From NCBI RefSeq assembly GCF_905475395.1, contig NC_058341.1, forward strand, positions 34,921,501 through 34,985,500: DNA of 64,000 nt, given 5' to 3'. A program made the translations under genes and the position numbers. The notes below the pieces were generated by a model. The model was not told the DNA's origin, did no database searches, and was given only the letters and a program-made list of their open reading frames with translations. This DNA comes from Chrysoperla carnea (taxonomy: Eukaryota; Arthropoda; Insecta; Neuroptera; Chrysopidae). Below, piece by piece: positions 1-12,200 of the stretch. The number at the start of each line of letters is the position of its first letter. Within the stretch, counting starts at the first letter, position 1.

Positions 1-2
1 CG

Positions 3-3000
3 TGGTCTGAAATTTCAAGTGTTCAGAAAGAAAATCGCCATGAACTTGTATTATCAGGATCAGAAATATCTGAACGAATTAAAACATCTGGATTAGACAC
101 ATCAATTTATACTTTGAACGCTTTAAATTATTTAAACATAAGTGAAACATGTTTAGAAAGCATTTCAGATGATTTATCAAAGCTTATAAATCTTCAAACA
201 CTAGTATTACATTCAAATAAACTTGAAAAATTACCCAATTCAATAAAAAATTTGGTAAAATTAAAAACATTAGATGTATCACGTAATAGTATCCTAGAAT
301 TACCATCGGAAATTTCTGAGTTACAACAATTAAGTTCATTAAATGCTAGTTCGAATCAATTAACCACGATACCAACTTTATCGAAAAATGTAAAGTTATC
401 TATTCTGGATTTAGCCAATAATAAAATTCAAAGTTTCCCAGATATTTGTTATAAAGAATTGGTACATTTAGCTGAACTTAAATTGAATAAAAATGAAATT
501 GAAACTATACCTGGTAGTATTAAAAATTTATCGGCATTAAAAGTATTCGATATTTCTGAAAATAAATTGAGTGCTATACCGTACGAAGTTTACGAATGTT
601 CCAAACTTAAAGGTATGTATTTTTTTCAAATTATATATATTAGAATCTGTAAATTTTTCATTAATGTATAAAAAAACGATAATTCGTACAGAATTTTGTC
701 TTCAGCGTGAATACTTTTAAGATAAATTATTTGAAAACTAGCGTAAATGCTAAATTATCTGAAAACTAGCGTGATGATTAAATTATCTGTAAGCTGGTTG
801 GTATCATTACCAATTGGTTGGGCTGAGTTGGTCGTTTATAGAGAAGTTGGTTCGGTTCTGAAGTTTTTTACCCCTTCCGTGCAAAAATGGGACACTATTA
901 CATCCGAAATAGTGTAGTCGTATCGTTTGATACGACCATCCGAAATTATGTTGAAGAGAACATATTATGAAAACTATGCATCAAATCTCAAATGAATACC
1001 TATATTTTTTGTTTAAATATGAAATACTTTCCTCAAAGATATGTCCTAAAACAGCGATTGTGCTTTTTGCTGTAAAACTTTCCATTATTCTGCGCTCATT
1101 CCTCTTAGTTTAGTCAACTGATTGGTTAATAAGCCGCGTTACCGTAGGAACAAACTCTGGTTAGCGTGCTGAGCAGAATTTCAGAAATCGCGTTAAAACA
1201 TTAACGATATTCACGCTCTGATGAATTTAATGAACCAATAATTTCCCAAATAAAGTTCACAAATTTTAATTCGTTGTTGGATTGTGTATTGTTTCATTAA
1301 AATTCTTTTAGTGTTTGCAAAACTGGACTATCTCTCCATGGTGCCTTTTTGAAGCGAAAACTTTTTAATGATTAGCAAGAAAAAGCTTTTGAACTAGTTT
1401 TTTAAATTTTTAATGAATTTCCAATTCTTTATGAATAGTTTATGAAATACGGGCGACTACGAGACAATTGATTTTGTAGATAGTTACACTTTATTAAAAT
1501 AATTATTTATTTACAGAATTGAATTTGAAAGAAAATCCACTAGCTGATAAACGTTTATCAAAACTTGTTGATCAATGTCGCACAAAACAGGTATTAGATT
1601 ACGTGAAACAACATTGCTCAAAATCAGGAGATTCAAACGATGGCGCTTCAAAGGGTGGTAAAAAGGGTAAAAAATCCAACAATAAAAAATCAGATAACGA
1701 TCAACGTAAATCTGAATCAGAAGATTCTAATCAGACAAAACCCATGCACAAAATAAATGTTTTGCACGTGAAAGATGATACACGCAACATAAAAATTTGT
1801 GACAAAGTGAAAAGTGTCCGGCCACATATTCTAGCATGTATTGTAACAAATTTAAATTTTAATGAGAATAGTTTTAAAAAATTCATACAAATTCAAACGA
1901 AATTGCACGATTCAGTATGTGATAAACGTAATGCAGCTACAATTGCTACACATGACTTAGATAAATTGTTACCAGGTGATTTATTATATACAGCGGAAGT
2001 ACCAAATGATTTGAAAATTCAACCGTTAATGCGAAATAAAATTTATACTGGTGCTGAATTATTTGCACAGTTACAAACAGAAGCTGATAATTTACGGAAA
2101 GAGAAAAAACGTAATGTATACTCTGGTATACATCGATTTTTATATTTATTAGAAGGAAAACCTGTTTATCCTTGTTTAATGGATGGTGAAAATCGTGTTA
2201 TTTCATTTCCTCCAATTACAAATAGTGATATAACCAAGGTTTGTATAATTCTTATCTAATTAGACCCCTGAAACTTAAATTTCTATACTTACCTAGCGAC
2301 GTCGTACACCTTAAGTACTATCGAAATTCACCATTTTATTTTGCGCCACGCACTATGTTTCTTGTTTTTAAAACCCAACGCAAAAAGAGGTGCATTATAA
2401 ATTTGACCGCTATGTGTGTCTGTCTGTGGCAATGTAGCTCTTAAACGAGTGAACTGATTTGAATGCGTTTGTTTATTTTATTTGAAAGCAGACACAAAAA
2501 GAGGGGTGTTATAAATTTAACGTATTTATCTGTGTACCTGTGTGATTGTGGTATGTAGCTCCTAAACGGATGAACCGACTTGATCGAGAGTGTTTTATAG
2601 CTAAGTTTGAAGAAAATTGGTTTAGCTTAGAGAGAGCTACAAGGAAAAAGCTTTATTTGTCCGGGTTTTTTTAAATTTTGAAAATTCTGCTGTAATTTTA
2701 ATTTTATTCGAAGAGAAAATTATTTATAAAATTGTTTAATTTACAGATGTCAATTGACACCAAGTCAATGTTGATTGAAGTAACAAGTGCTGCATCTCAA
2801 GGAGTATGTCGAAAAGTATTAGATACATTATTGTATGAATTACTTTTCTTAGGTATCGGTGGAAATGTTGAAATTGAATCAGATACCAAAAACGTCTTTC
2901 ATTTATTAAATATACAACAAATGAAAATTATTGATTTGGAAGGCAACATGAAAGCAGTTTATCCATCTCGTACTGACTTAGTTTACGATGATAAAAATTT

Positions 3001-3019
3001 ATGTGTCAATCGAGAATAG
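3..3019 (+). CDS. LRRC47: LRRC47-like leucine-rich repeat protein with B3/B4 domain (5' partial)
   Basis: Three exons by frame and GT-AG sites: <3-612, 1517-2238 and 2747-3019 (stop TAG), giving 534 residues in window. The open frame runs to the left edge and its first residues (WSEISSVQKENRHELVLSGS) align with the region just after the start of animal LRRC47, so probably only about ten residues are missing. Exon 1 encodes about six short LRRs with the usual LxxLxLxxN pattern (for example LKTLDVSRNSILELP). Exon 2 opens with ADKRLSKLV, then a Lys/Ser/Asp-rich linker, then the B3/B4-type domain shared with phenylalanyl-tRNA synthetase beta (KRNAATIATHDLDKLLPGD, ISFPPITNSD). Exon 3 finishes that domain and ends with the conserved VVDLEGS-like segment (IIDLEGNMKAVYPS). 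Family knowledge links LRRC47 to translation and RNA binding; its exact role is unsettled. Total length agrees with the family (human 583 aa, longer linker). Confidence 0.93.
613..1516 (+). other. LRRC47 intron 1 with paired small hairpins
   Basis: Non-coding, bounded by gtatgt and ttacag. At 892-936 two hairpins sit back to back: acactat/atagtgt (892-898 with 909-915) and a perfect 8-bp stem with a 4-base loop, gtcgtatc-gttt-gatacgac (917-936). The ten bases catccgaaat occur in the first loop (901-910) and again just after the second hairpin (937-946). This looks like a remnant of a small palindromic element; no function is implied. Confidence 0.6.
2375..2655 (+). repeat. Interspersed repeat family A, two tandem units in LRRC47 intron 2
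   Basis: Two diverged direct units start near 2383 and 2495. Each carries the succession rgrggtgttataaattt, a TGTGTCTGTCTGTGG-type run, 'gtagctcctaaacggatgaaccgac' (with variants), then a gagagtgtt-tagct tail. The same succession occurs at 22138-22330, 22560-22745, 22880-23065 and 28960-29240, which marks it as an interspersed repeat rather than unique intron. No coding capacity is visible. The superfamily is not determined. Confidence 0.7.
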
Positions 3020-6000
3020 TTACCTTTTCTTATGAATTTAATTTTTTTTTTAATATGATCCCACCACGCATGTGAAATGAATTTAATTTGTTTTTAAATA
3101 ATTTTGTATATCAAGCGTGGATCAAGATAAAATCCTTATGTGGGGGCATTATGAATTTTTCATGAGTGTTCTTTGAGTTATTAATAATTTTATACTGATC
3201 TAGAACCTTTTGGTTTTTCCAATTTCATTCTGATTATTAACTGCTCATCGCTTGGAATGGGCAGTTACCTCCAGCCTCTGAATCCCCGCTTACATAATTC
3301 TTACCTTCTCAATGAAGTCATTTACTGGCTCTTAAGATTTGTTTCCATAAGCCATCTGCTCTTATATCGATTGTAAGATTATATTATGGTTAATTTTCCA
3401 TGAGCAATCGGGAAAAAATTGATTGATTTTTAAAAGTAAATTATCATAAAAGATAAATACAAGAAATTAATTTTTCTTGTATTTAAGTGAAAATACTAAA
3501 ATTTTCAATAATGTGAATTTTATTTTTGTTTAAAAAATAATTTTTAAATTTTACTTGTCTATACGAAAATTTACAATACATAAAATTTCACGTTCCTAAT
3601 CTTTTATTGGCTACTTGAGAAAAAAAAATCCAAAAATAAACAATTTTAGGTATATTACTCTTTATGCCATAACATTTATTATGTCAAAAGAACTATTTCC
3701 TAATCCATGCGGGATTATATTGAATATTTTTTTAATTTATTTACACTGTATCAAACTTCAATCAAAACATTTCACGAGATTACTTCTTGCAACATTTTAT
3801 TTGGAACCAGTATTACTCCATAATAAAATTCTAAATACGTACTAGCATGTCAATTATTTGATAATGGACCAAAAATCCAAATTTTGATATTCTCAAAAAA
3901 GTTAGATAAATAATTGAATATAAATTAAAAAATTCTTTGAAATAAGTAATTAGTTAATCGTGTTATGAATGGAGTTAACGAAATCAAACACTACTTGAAA
4001 ATTTAACATGTCAATAGGATATTTTATTATATAACGCACATTTTTCATCAAATTTACAAGGAATGTAGGTCAAAATTTTTTAAACTTTCTTTTTTTTTTG
4101 TTTATCAATATGGTCGTAGATTAACCTTTCAGAGTGATCTTTCGCACCACAATCATTACTCTTATGATAAAAAGTGATGGCGGTAGGAAACTACGGAGAT
4201 AGCCGAAGTATAACGAGCCATCCGAATTGAGGTTTTTTTTTAATTGATTTTAATGAAGTGATAAGAAAAACTCTCACAGCTCTTGTTTTTTTTTCTTTAT
4301 ATTTTGAGTTTTAAAAAAATTGTATTCACTATCCTCTAAAGGATGAAATTTAGTGGGGGTAAAAAAATTTTTAAGTTGTCATTCCATTTGAAATTTTGGA
4401 AAAAAAAGTTTTAAAATAAGCATAAGAGAATGTCTCTACGCAACCGTTATGAAAGATTAAAGAAAAATTATAAGTGTAGTGTACAAGCATTCAGTTTTTA
4501 AGATATTTTCCATATAAATTTTTGAAATTCGTATATTTACATATTTCTCTTAGAATTTTATTCGAATAATCATTTTACCGCCAGTGTTGAGCATGACATT
4601 TTAATTAATAGATTTTTAATGAATGGATATGACGGTAGTGACTGTATAACCTTACATGTAATTTTGCTAATTTTTAAATAAATATTATTCATTTAGTCTT
4701 TATGATTAAAGCTTGAATGTAATAATAAATGGAGAAAACTGGTAAAGAATAAGAAGTGACCTCTGAGAAGTGTATATAAACATTGTTTTACTACTAGACT
4801 TTTTGAGTAATCAGAATACAAAATACTACTCAAACAAGTTTTTAGAGAAAATAATTTGGTTTAAATAAAAAGTTAAAACGAATAATTTTTTAATTTATAT
4901 ATTTCATGAATTTTTACGAATTGCCAGTTATATTTAATAAAGTAAGCCATATTAAGGTATTTAAATTTGTTCGTAGTTTTATTTTTATATTTCCCTTATT
5001 TATGACTTGCCTTTTACACAGTCTATGACATAAAAATAATAATAGATCATTGAAAATCTGAATTTCTTTAAATATGGAATTACATCCATAAGTGTTTGTT
5101 TGATCTGAAACGATCATTACTAGTATTGACCTAATTCAGGTTGGAATTTTAGTAGATTTTTTGACACATATTTTAATTAGCATTTTTATATATCATTTTT
5201 AAATATTTAGTGAAGACAACAATTCGAATAAAATATTTATTTAAGGTAACAATTAAGCGTAATCATAAAAAAATAAAATTAATTTAAAATAACGTAGATA
5301 ATATTTCGAGTTTTATTCCGAAACTAAATTTTCTAGAAACTGTCCACTCAATATTTTCACGAAACAAATCGCTAAAGGTCAGAGAGCAATATTTTTCAAA
5401 ATCGATCTTTTGGTCCTTTAAAAATAACTAATTAACAGTAACCTGATTGCCACAGCCAGTATATTAATGACAATTCAATTGCAGATTGCAAAATAGCCAG
5501 CTTAGATTTTCTGGCTTTAATATCCAAGAAAAAGATAAAATATAAACATATTTTAGCGGTTGCCTTTCAGGCAGTAATGTAGGTTTTTTTATTCAGACAC
5601 CCATACTTTTGAATCGAATTTGAACTGCTTTCCTTTACTATATTAGATTTGCTGACAGTACAAAGATAATTTCTGCTTTTTTATAATTTTAAGTCTCTGA
5701 AATCTAATTGACCTGCGTGTCTTCTATTTTTAGCATCATTTCTCTGCTAATAGAAAGATATTTTGTTCAGGTCCTCATATGCTAACGAGTAAACAGAAAC
5801 AGCAATTTAAAATTTTTGTACAGTAACTATCAAACTTATTTTACTAATTCCTGAGTAATTGGAATTAAGTAACAAAATTTAACGTGAAATAATTTATGGA
5901 CAGATTTTGAAAATAAAAACTAAAACATGTTTAAAAGCTAAGTGCAAAATTCGTATTAGTACTCAAATATATAAAAATAATATTTCAAAATTACAAATTT

Positions 6001-6339
6001 GTGATCAAGAATTACATGAAAATAACTCGTGACACTGGCCTCATTATTTTTATATAACAGGCGGATGATCGAACGTCAAAACGAGTCTAATTATTAATTA
6101 ATCGATCACTCGCCTGTAGGTACATAGTTTGAATTATTTTAAAAGTGTTTAAAATTTTCAAACTTTTATAAATGCAATAAAATTAATTTGTTCTTCCAAA
6201 ATTAAACTAAAAGTAACGAACTAAATAAAACATTGAATGTAAAAACTTATGCAAAACAGCTACTTTTGGAAAATAGGAGACACTGATGATGCTTTGGAAT
6301 GACTAGCATTTTTTTATCATATTTTTAATGATCTTATTA
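3020..6339. other. Intergenic region between LRRC47 and CDIPT (convergent 3' ends)
   Basis: No exon recognised. The two flanking genes converge here. Visible structure is minor: a short hairpin at 3239-3266 (aactgctc ... gggcagtt), and an inverted repeat of about 16 bp with two mismatches at 6058-6073 and 6101-6116 (acaggcggatgatcga versus acaggcgagtgatcga on the other strand), probably a decayed miniature element. The small open frames at 3615-3845 and 4914-5117 show no family resemblance. Confidence 0.6.
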
Positions 6340-8664
6340 TTACTTTTGTTTGCCACGCAATGCAGCTCTTTCGTTTACGTCAATAATTGAAAGATTCATA
6401 CATGCTACATATAAATGAAGCAATGAAATTAATGATTTCACAATAGCAACAGGAGCTGAAATATATGCTATTAGTTTATATAATCCAATTCCAGCAACTG
6501 AAAGTAAAAGAAAAACAATTTTTACTCGTATTCATAAAAAATAATTATTGAATCATAAATAGAAAAGAAAACTCTTTGTAATATTTATCGGTACGAGATT
6601 TGTTTCAAACAAAATTACTTAACTAGAAAAGTTTGTGTTAGAACATTCGAAGAAATTCAAAAATTTTGAAGTTATATTAAAAAAACTCGCGTTGGCGCTT
6701 ATAACCTGATGGAAATACTTTATGAAATCCAATTTTCTTGCCTCTTTCACGTTAAGTCCAAATTAAGTTACAACAAAGCTTTCAAAAAAATTGGAGGAAT
6801 TTAAGTAATAAATTTTTTATGTCTCCCTTTATAAAACGAAAAATAATGAAAAATTAATTGAATATAATACCAAAAAAAAAAAAAACTTATTAAATTCAAC
6901 ATCTCAGGTACTAAGGTTTTGAATTTGAAGCTTATGGAACTGATGCAACTCGATAAGCATACAATGGGTTTCACTGCCCATCTCGGGTTAACAGTTTCCA
7001 GCATACATGTTTATTCCTAATTTGTTATTAGAAAAAAGATTTTCCAGTAAAACTCGTACATTACAGACTGTCTTCTTCTATTTTATGTTAGACTAAATAA
7101 TATTATAAAGTTATCAAAACTATAACTTACTAAGAGGTCCTTCTGTAAAATGAATTAAATATAAAGCAGCATAAAAAGCTTCATTTCCTGCGCACATGAA
7201 AAATAATACTGGTCTTGATGTATAATAAATGCTCATTATAGCATTTTCCGACATATCAATAAATTTATGAGATGTCTTTCCTTGTAATAATGAACTAAAA
7301 ATTAACAATAAGAAATTATTTACATTTTTATAAACTGATCAAAATGGATTGAGTTTATTGTTAGGATCTCTATAAATATAAGACGAGGTTACTGATCCTT
7401 TATGAACTAGGTGCAAATTAAAGTTTATGCGGAGAAAACACGGATGCGACTTTTTTGAGATTAGGATTGCAAATCAGTTTTACTTTACAACCGGAATGAA
7501 ACTTCGAATAGCCATGAATAATTTCATCTCTTTACGATCGACTCAACTATTTCCATCCTCAATCTTACGCCCTACACATACAATTGAGTTTTGGATTACA
7601 AACCCATTAGGATCTAGTTTGGAACCAGTCGATTTTCATGGCTATTTGTTTGGAAATTTCTTTTTTGTTGGATATTTACAACAAAAAGTATCAGGCGACA
7701 AATCAAAGGTCAAAGTTTTAACATTCTAGAGCTCAATATTTGCCTGAAGAAAAAAAATTCTCTGCAGTTTTATATTAAGATGCAACTAGACTCCATACAA
7801 TGGCAAGGGTGAAAATGATCGCAAAAACGAGAGATGTAACCGGTAGGATATCGTTAGACAGGTCTTTAAAAGCCTATAAAATGTTTTTTCTTAGGTAAAT
7901 ATTTTGTCAGATATATACTTAATTTTTATTTTCAAACGTTGTTTTACTGATTTTGTCGCGAAATTCTAAAAGATTTTAGAAGTAATGTGAAGGTGAATAG
8001 TTTTTTTGACTACTTTATCCGTAGATTGTTTACATGAAATATGGATAAATTTTTTAAATTTCGTGAAGCTAATTATCATAGGAAGTAGGCACCTTAAAAA
8101 ACAAAACATTGTCTACAATTGCGGTGATAGGTTGAAATAAAAAATTGACTAGGTAAGAAATGTTTTATAACTTCTTTCTTATCAATTCCGGGCAATAAAT
8201 GAATTATAGTATTAAACCATAAATCTATCAACTATTTTTAATCGTCTATATTAAACTTTGAACCTACGTATGGAGATAAATCCAATGACACGCAATATCA
8301 ATACACATAGATAAATGGAACAACAACATGTATTTTGGGTAAAAATATCCCAAAACTGCACACAAAATCATTGTACCACAACGATCTGTTAACTGATCTA
8401 AAATACCACCAAATTTGGTACTTTGATTATAATATCTTGCTGCATGACCATCGAATGCGTCTAATAACGCACTCACCACATAACACCAAGTAGCGATTAT
8501 ATAATTCGTTGGCATAAAATAAAAAGAAATAATTGCTAAAATAACTCGAGCGTAGCCTGTAATCAATAATTTTGATGTAAAAAAAAGTACAGGAATATTT
8601 TTAATTTTATTTATATCTTACCGATCAAGTTTGGCACGAAAAGAAATATATTTTCAGAAGTCAT
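6340..8664 (-). CDS. CDIPT: Phosphatidylinositol synthase (CDP-diacylglycerol--inositol 3-phosphatidyltransferase)
   Basis: Four exons on the minus strand: 8622-8664 (ATG at 8664), 8268-8556, 7131-7294 and 6340-6497 (TAA). All junctions are GT-AG and phases match, giving 217 aa, close to the family's ~213. The enzyme joins CDP-diacylglycerol and myo-inositol to make phosphatidylinositol in the ER membrane. The diagnostic CDP-alcohol phosphotransferase signature DGx2ARx8Gx3Dx3D is perfect at residues 50-72 (DGHAAR ... GGILDQLTD), with all four metal-binding aspartate positions present. Further matches to animal CDIPT are the N-terminal ENIFLFVPNLIGYARV, HWIYLHTSLLQGKTSHKFID, YYTSRPVLFFMCAGNE and the Lys-rich tail (ALRGKQK). 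Hydrophobic membrane segments surround the signature. It is divergently paired with the gene starting at 9227. Confidence 0.96.
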
Positions 8665-9226
8665 TGTTGAATTTTAACAACCCAAGTACTATGGAAATTA
8701 AATGGTTGTTTCGTGTATATGTTAATAAATAAATTGGATTATCTAATTACAAGACCAATATTTTTAAATATATTGACAATTTCTGACAGATAAATGTATT
8801 AAATAAACTGATAAAAACAGGAAAGTAATGTTAAATTAAATTATATCTAAAGAAACAATGAATAGAAAAAGATGGGTATTGAAACGTATGTGGTTGTTCA
8901 TATCATACGATTTATTGTAAGCTTGAGCTATTCTAGCAAAAGAGTGCGTCACCTGTCATCTGCAAATTTTTATAAGTTCTGTTAAATGGCCGTTCCCAAG
9001 TTGAAAGAAATAAGACAACACATCCTTTAAAAATGTAATAAATGTATAATTAAAAATATAACCCCCTCGTACATAACAAAAAAACATTCAGTTTAATGTG
9101 AAAATATGTGTGAAATAAAAACAATGTTCCGTTTTAAATAAGAATTGGTTGAAGAATTAGTGTCGATTTCAGTGCACCACATAATAATTCAATCGTTTCT
9201 GTCAGCAACTGTATTTGTGCTCTAAA
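8665..9226. promoter_or_regulatory. Shared upstream region of CDIPT (-) and the 9227 gene (+)
   Basis: This is the 562 bp between two divergently oriented ATGs. It must contain both 5' UTRs and at least one promoter, so it is a candidate bidirectional promoter. I do not see an obvious TATA box at a fixed distance, and no transcription start can be placed from sequence alone. Confidence 0.6.
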
Positions 9227-12200
9227 ATGGTACCGTCCCCAGAACAACACAATGAACCAAAAGCACCTGATAAAAATGACATTCAAAAAACAAAATTGAC
9301 GGATTTACAGAAGCATGAGGCAAGATTTAAAAATATCCCAAAATCGAACTCTACTGATTCACAGGTACATTTTTGTATATGACTTTGGTATTTTGCAAAC
9401 ATTTCATTATTACTTATTCATTGCATTTAAAAATGTGTATTTATTAGTTTTATCATTTTTTTGAACTCAAAATTAGTCAATAAGATTTTTTTCAAAAAAA
9501 AGTCTTATTCCGACATTCTACAGGTAAATGTCTGGTCCCATAAATTGTGCTAAATTTTGTTCCCAAATATAGTATGGAATAGCTTTAAATGGAATTTAGG
9601 TAAATTTTCTAAAATATATAAGAGCATTGTTTATTTATATAATTCATTGTATTTAGACAAAGACTGAATTTATTTCGATTTCTTCTGTTTATTTTAGTTA
9701 AAATTTTTTAGAAGTATCAATTTACACTAGCGCCACACATTGTCGATATCATGTAGTACTTTGAACACAATGGCGACTCCCTGTAACTTCATCGGGGATG
9801 AGACAAACGTGTTTAAAAAATAATGTTATTTTTTCAAATACAAGTTTTTCATTGATTTCATTAATTTTTCAAATAATTTATTAATATAAAACAGTTGATT
9901 TTTATATACTTCAAAAATTATTAAATATATTTTGATATACTTTTGTGATAATACTTTGTAAAATGACTTGTGATTTTGATACTAAAGTTTAATCGTAAGA
10001 CTTAATTGTTTTAAAAAGGATTCGGAATATTTATTTTTGTAATATTTAAGTTCAAATCTTTGTTGTAATATTATGAAATGTCATAAACAGTGTTTAGAAA
10101 ATTTCTTTCGTGATAAAGTGATAAGCAAACACCGCCCTCCTTTTATCAAACTGTACTTGTAGTGTTGGAAGTTCGAAGAGCCGGTATTACGTCACGTGTT
10201 TCGTTTTTTTAACACCCTTAAAATGTTTACCCTTCCGTGTTTGTTATCCAAAAAATTCTGATGGATTTACTGTCAATGTTGTATTAGTTTTCATTCATTT
10301 TCTAACTGTGTTTATATTTCGTTTCAAACTGTTATTTTATTATTAGTGAAATAATTTTAGTGTTTTTTTGAACTCAACAGCTGTATTATTTAGGTAGGTC
10401 ATTCCTAATTTAGGTAAATATTTACGCAAATAGTCTGCTTTCAATTCTTACGCTACATTGTACAATATGGATTGCATGATATTGCATTAATGTTCAACTG
10501 AACTTAAATGGATTCCAAGTTACGGTTTGAATCAGTTTTCAAAAAAATTTTTGATTTTATCGATAAAATATATATCAAATAGTAAAAATAATGACTTCAC
10601 ACAAATTTATAATTGTATTTTTTTTAGCAATTAAAAAGGCGTGATTTTTATTAAATTATAAATTACAAATATCATCGAGGCTGGTTGATTATTAAAACAA
10701 TTTCTTATCGCAGTTTTTTATTTTATGTTTTTAAAACATTTTATCAAAAAACGTCTAACGTAGTGTAATTATTCATGTAAAATATAGCAGTAAAATTTGA
10801 AATTTTTGCGTAGACTGGGTTCTGAAAGGTGCTGAGTATGCAAAATATGAGAAACAGATATATCTGTTGACTACTTTTTAGAAATTTGTATTCGTTACCA
10901 TTAAATCTCTTTTCGGATTTCAATAACGTCTTAATTTAGTCAAAAGTCTCTCAGGAACTTACAGATTGAGTAACAAATTAGGCACATCAACAGATTTCGG
11001 CCCTCATATTTTGCAAACTCAATTCTTTCCAGAAGCTGCTCTTTAGAAAAATGTTTATAAAATTGTTCATATAAGTTGTTTGTAAAGTGACTTAAAGACT
11101 CCCCCTGAACTAAATAATTTCTGCTTAAGCCACTTATCTCTAAGGCTTTTAATTTCAAAGTTCAAGTCCCATATTTTTTGAATACTCTGCATACAGGTAT
11201 AGTCTGTTAGCGAGTTGTTTTTACACACTATTGCAGGAATGGCGAGCCTATACGTATATCAACATGCTAGTTTTTCTTAAGAAATGTTTAAAGAGACCAT
11301 AAACGTGGCGTCAAATAATTTTCAAATTGTTTCTAAGTGAGCCTTTAATGTTATTCATCTCTGAAAATAGTGACCTTTGTAATCGATGGCGTGCCCAAAA
11401 TATTGTGTCGCGGGCCAATGGTTTGCCATCCCTGCAATAGTGTATATGTCACCGTAATATTGTAATTTCGGTCAGATTATAAACTAACCAGTAAAATTGT
11501 AAATTTTGCTTCCAAAAATGGGCAAAAAACCACCCCAACCCGTTCTAATTCTACCCAGACTAACTAAACATAACGAAATGAGTTTATTTTCGTTAATAGG
11601 TGTTGAGTTAGCGGTAGTTCGGTTGGTTTTTTGTACCAGCTTACAATCTGACGGAAATTACAATATTACGTTGACATATACACTATTTGAACTAAGTAGA
11701 AAAAGATAGTTTTATTATTACAACGTAATATGCTCGAGCTATGATTTACAATGAGCTAACGTGTTTAAAAATTGTGCAATGCCCTCCTTGACCTTAAATA
11801 AATATACAGGTCGTTCAAAAATAATTGTACGAAGATACAGCAACGACTTCAAAATCGCGCTGTAAAAAGTATGCAAAAAAGAAAATTTGTTCATCTGAAA
11901 TTGTAATTATAAGTAAAATCGACATTACAGGGGGGACTAATCTTTAGAAAATTTTTTAATCTTGGAGGTCCCCTAATGGTAATAACTATACTTATAATAA
12001 CAATTTCAGGTGAGAATATTTTCTTGTTTCATACTTTTTAGAGCGTAATTTTGTAGTCGCCGGTGTTTTTTTTATCTTACCAAATGAGTTTCAGTTATTT
12101 GTAATACCCTGTACAAGTGTGTCAAATTAAATTCGAAAGGTAATAATAGAGACTAATTTTATATCCTTACAAAGTGAATTTTCTATAAATGATTCTTTTT

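Noticed and set aside
7427-7729. 100-codon plus-strand frame inside a CDIPT intron
   Set aside because: No family resemblance, no splice context, and antisense to the CDIPT transcript; possibly old transposon text but no motif to prove it.
10940-11158. 72-codon minus-strand frame as a hAT transposase remnant next to the hAT-like ends
   Set aside because: It lies outside the inverted ends and shows no transposase motif I can name.
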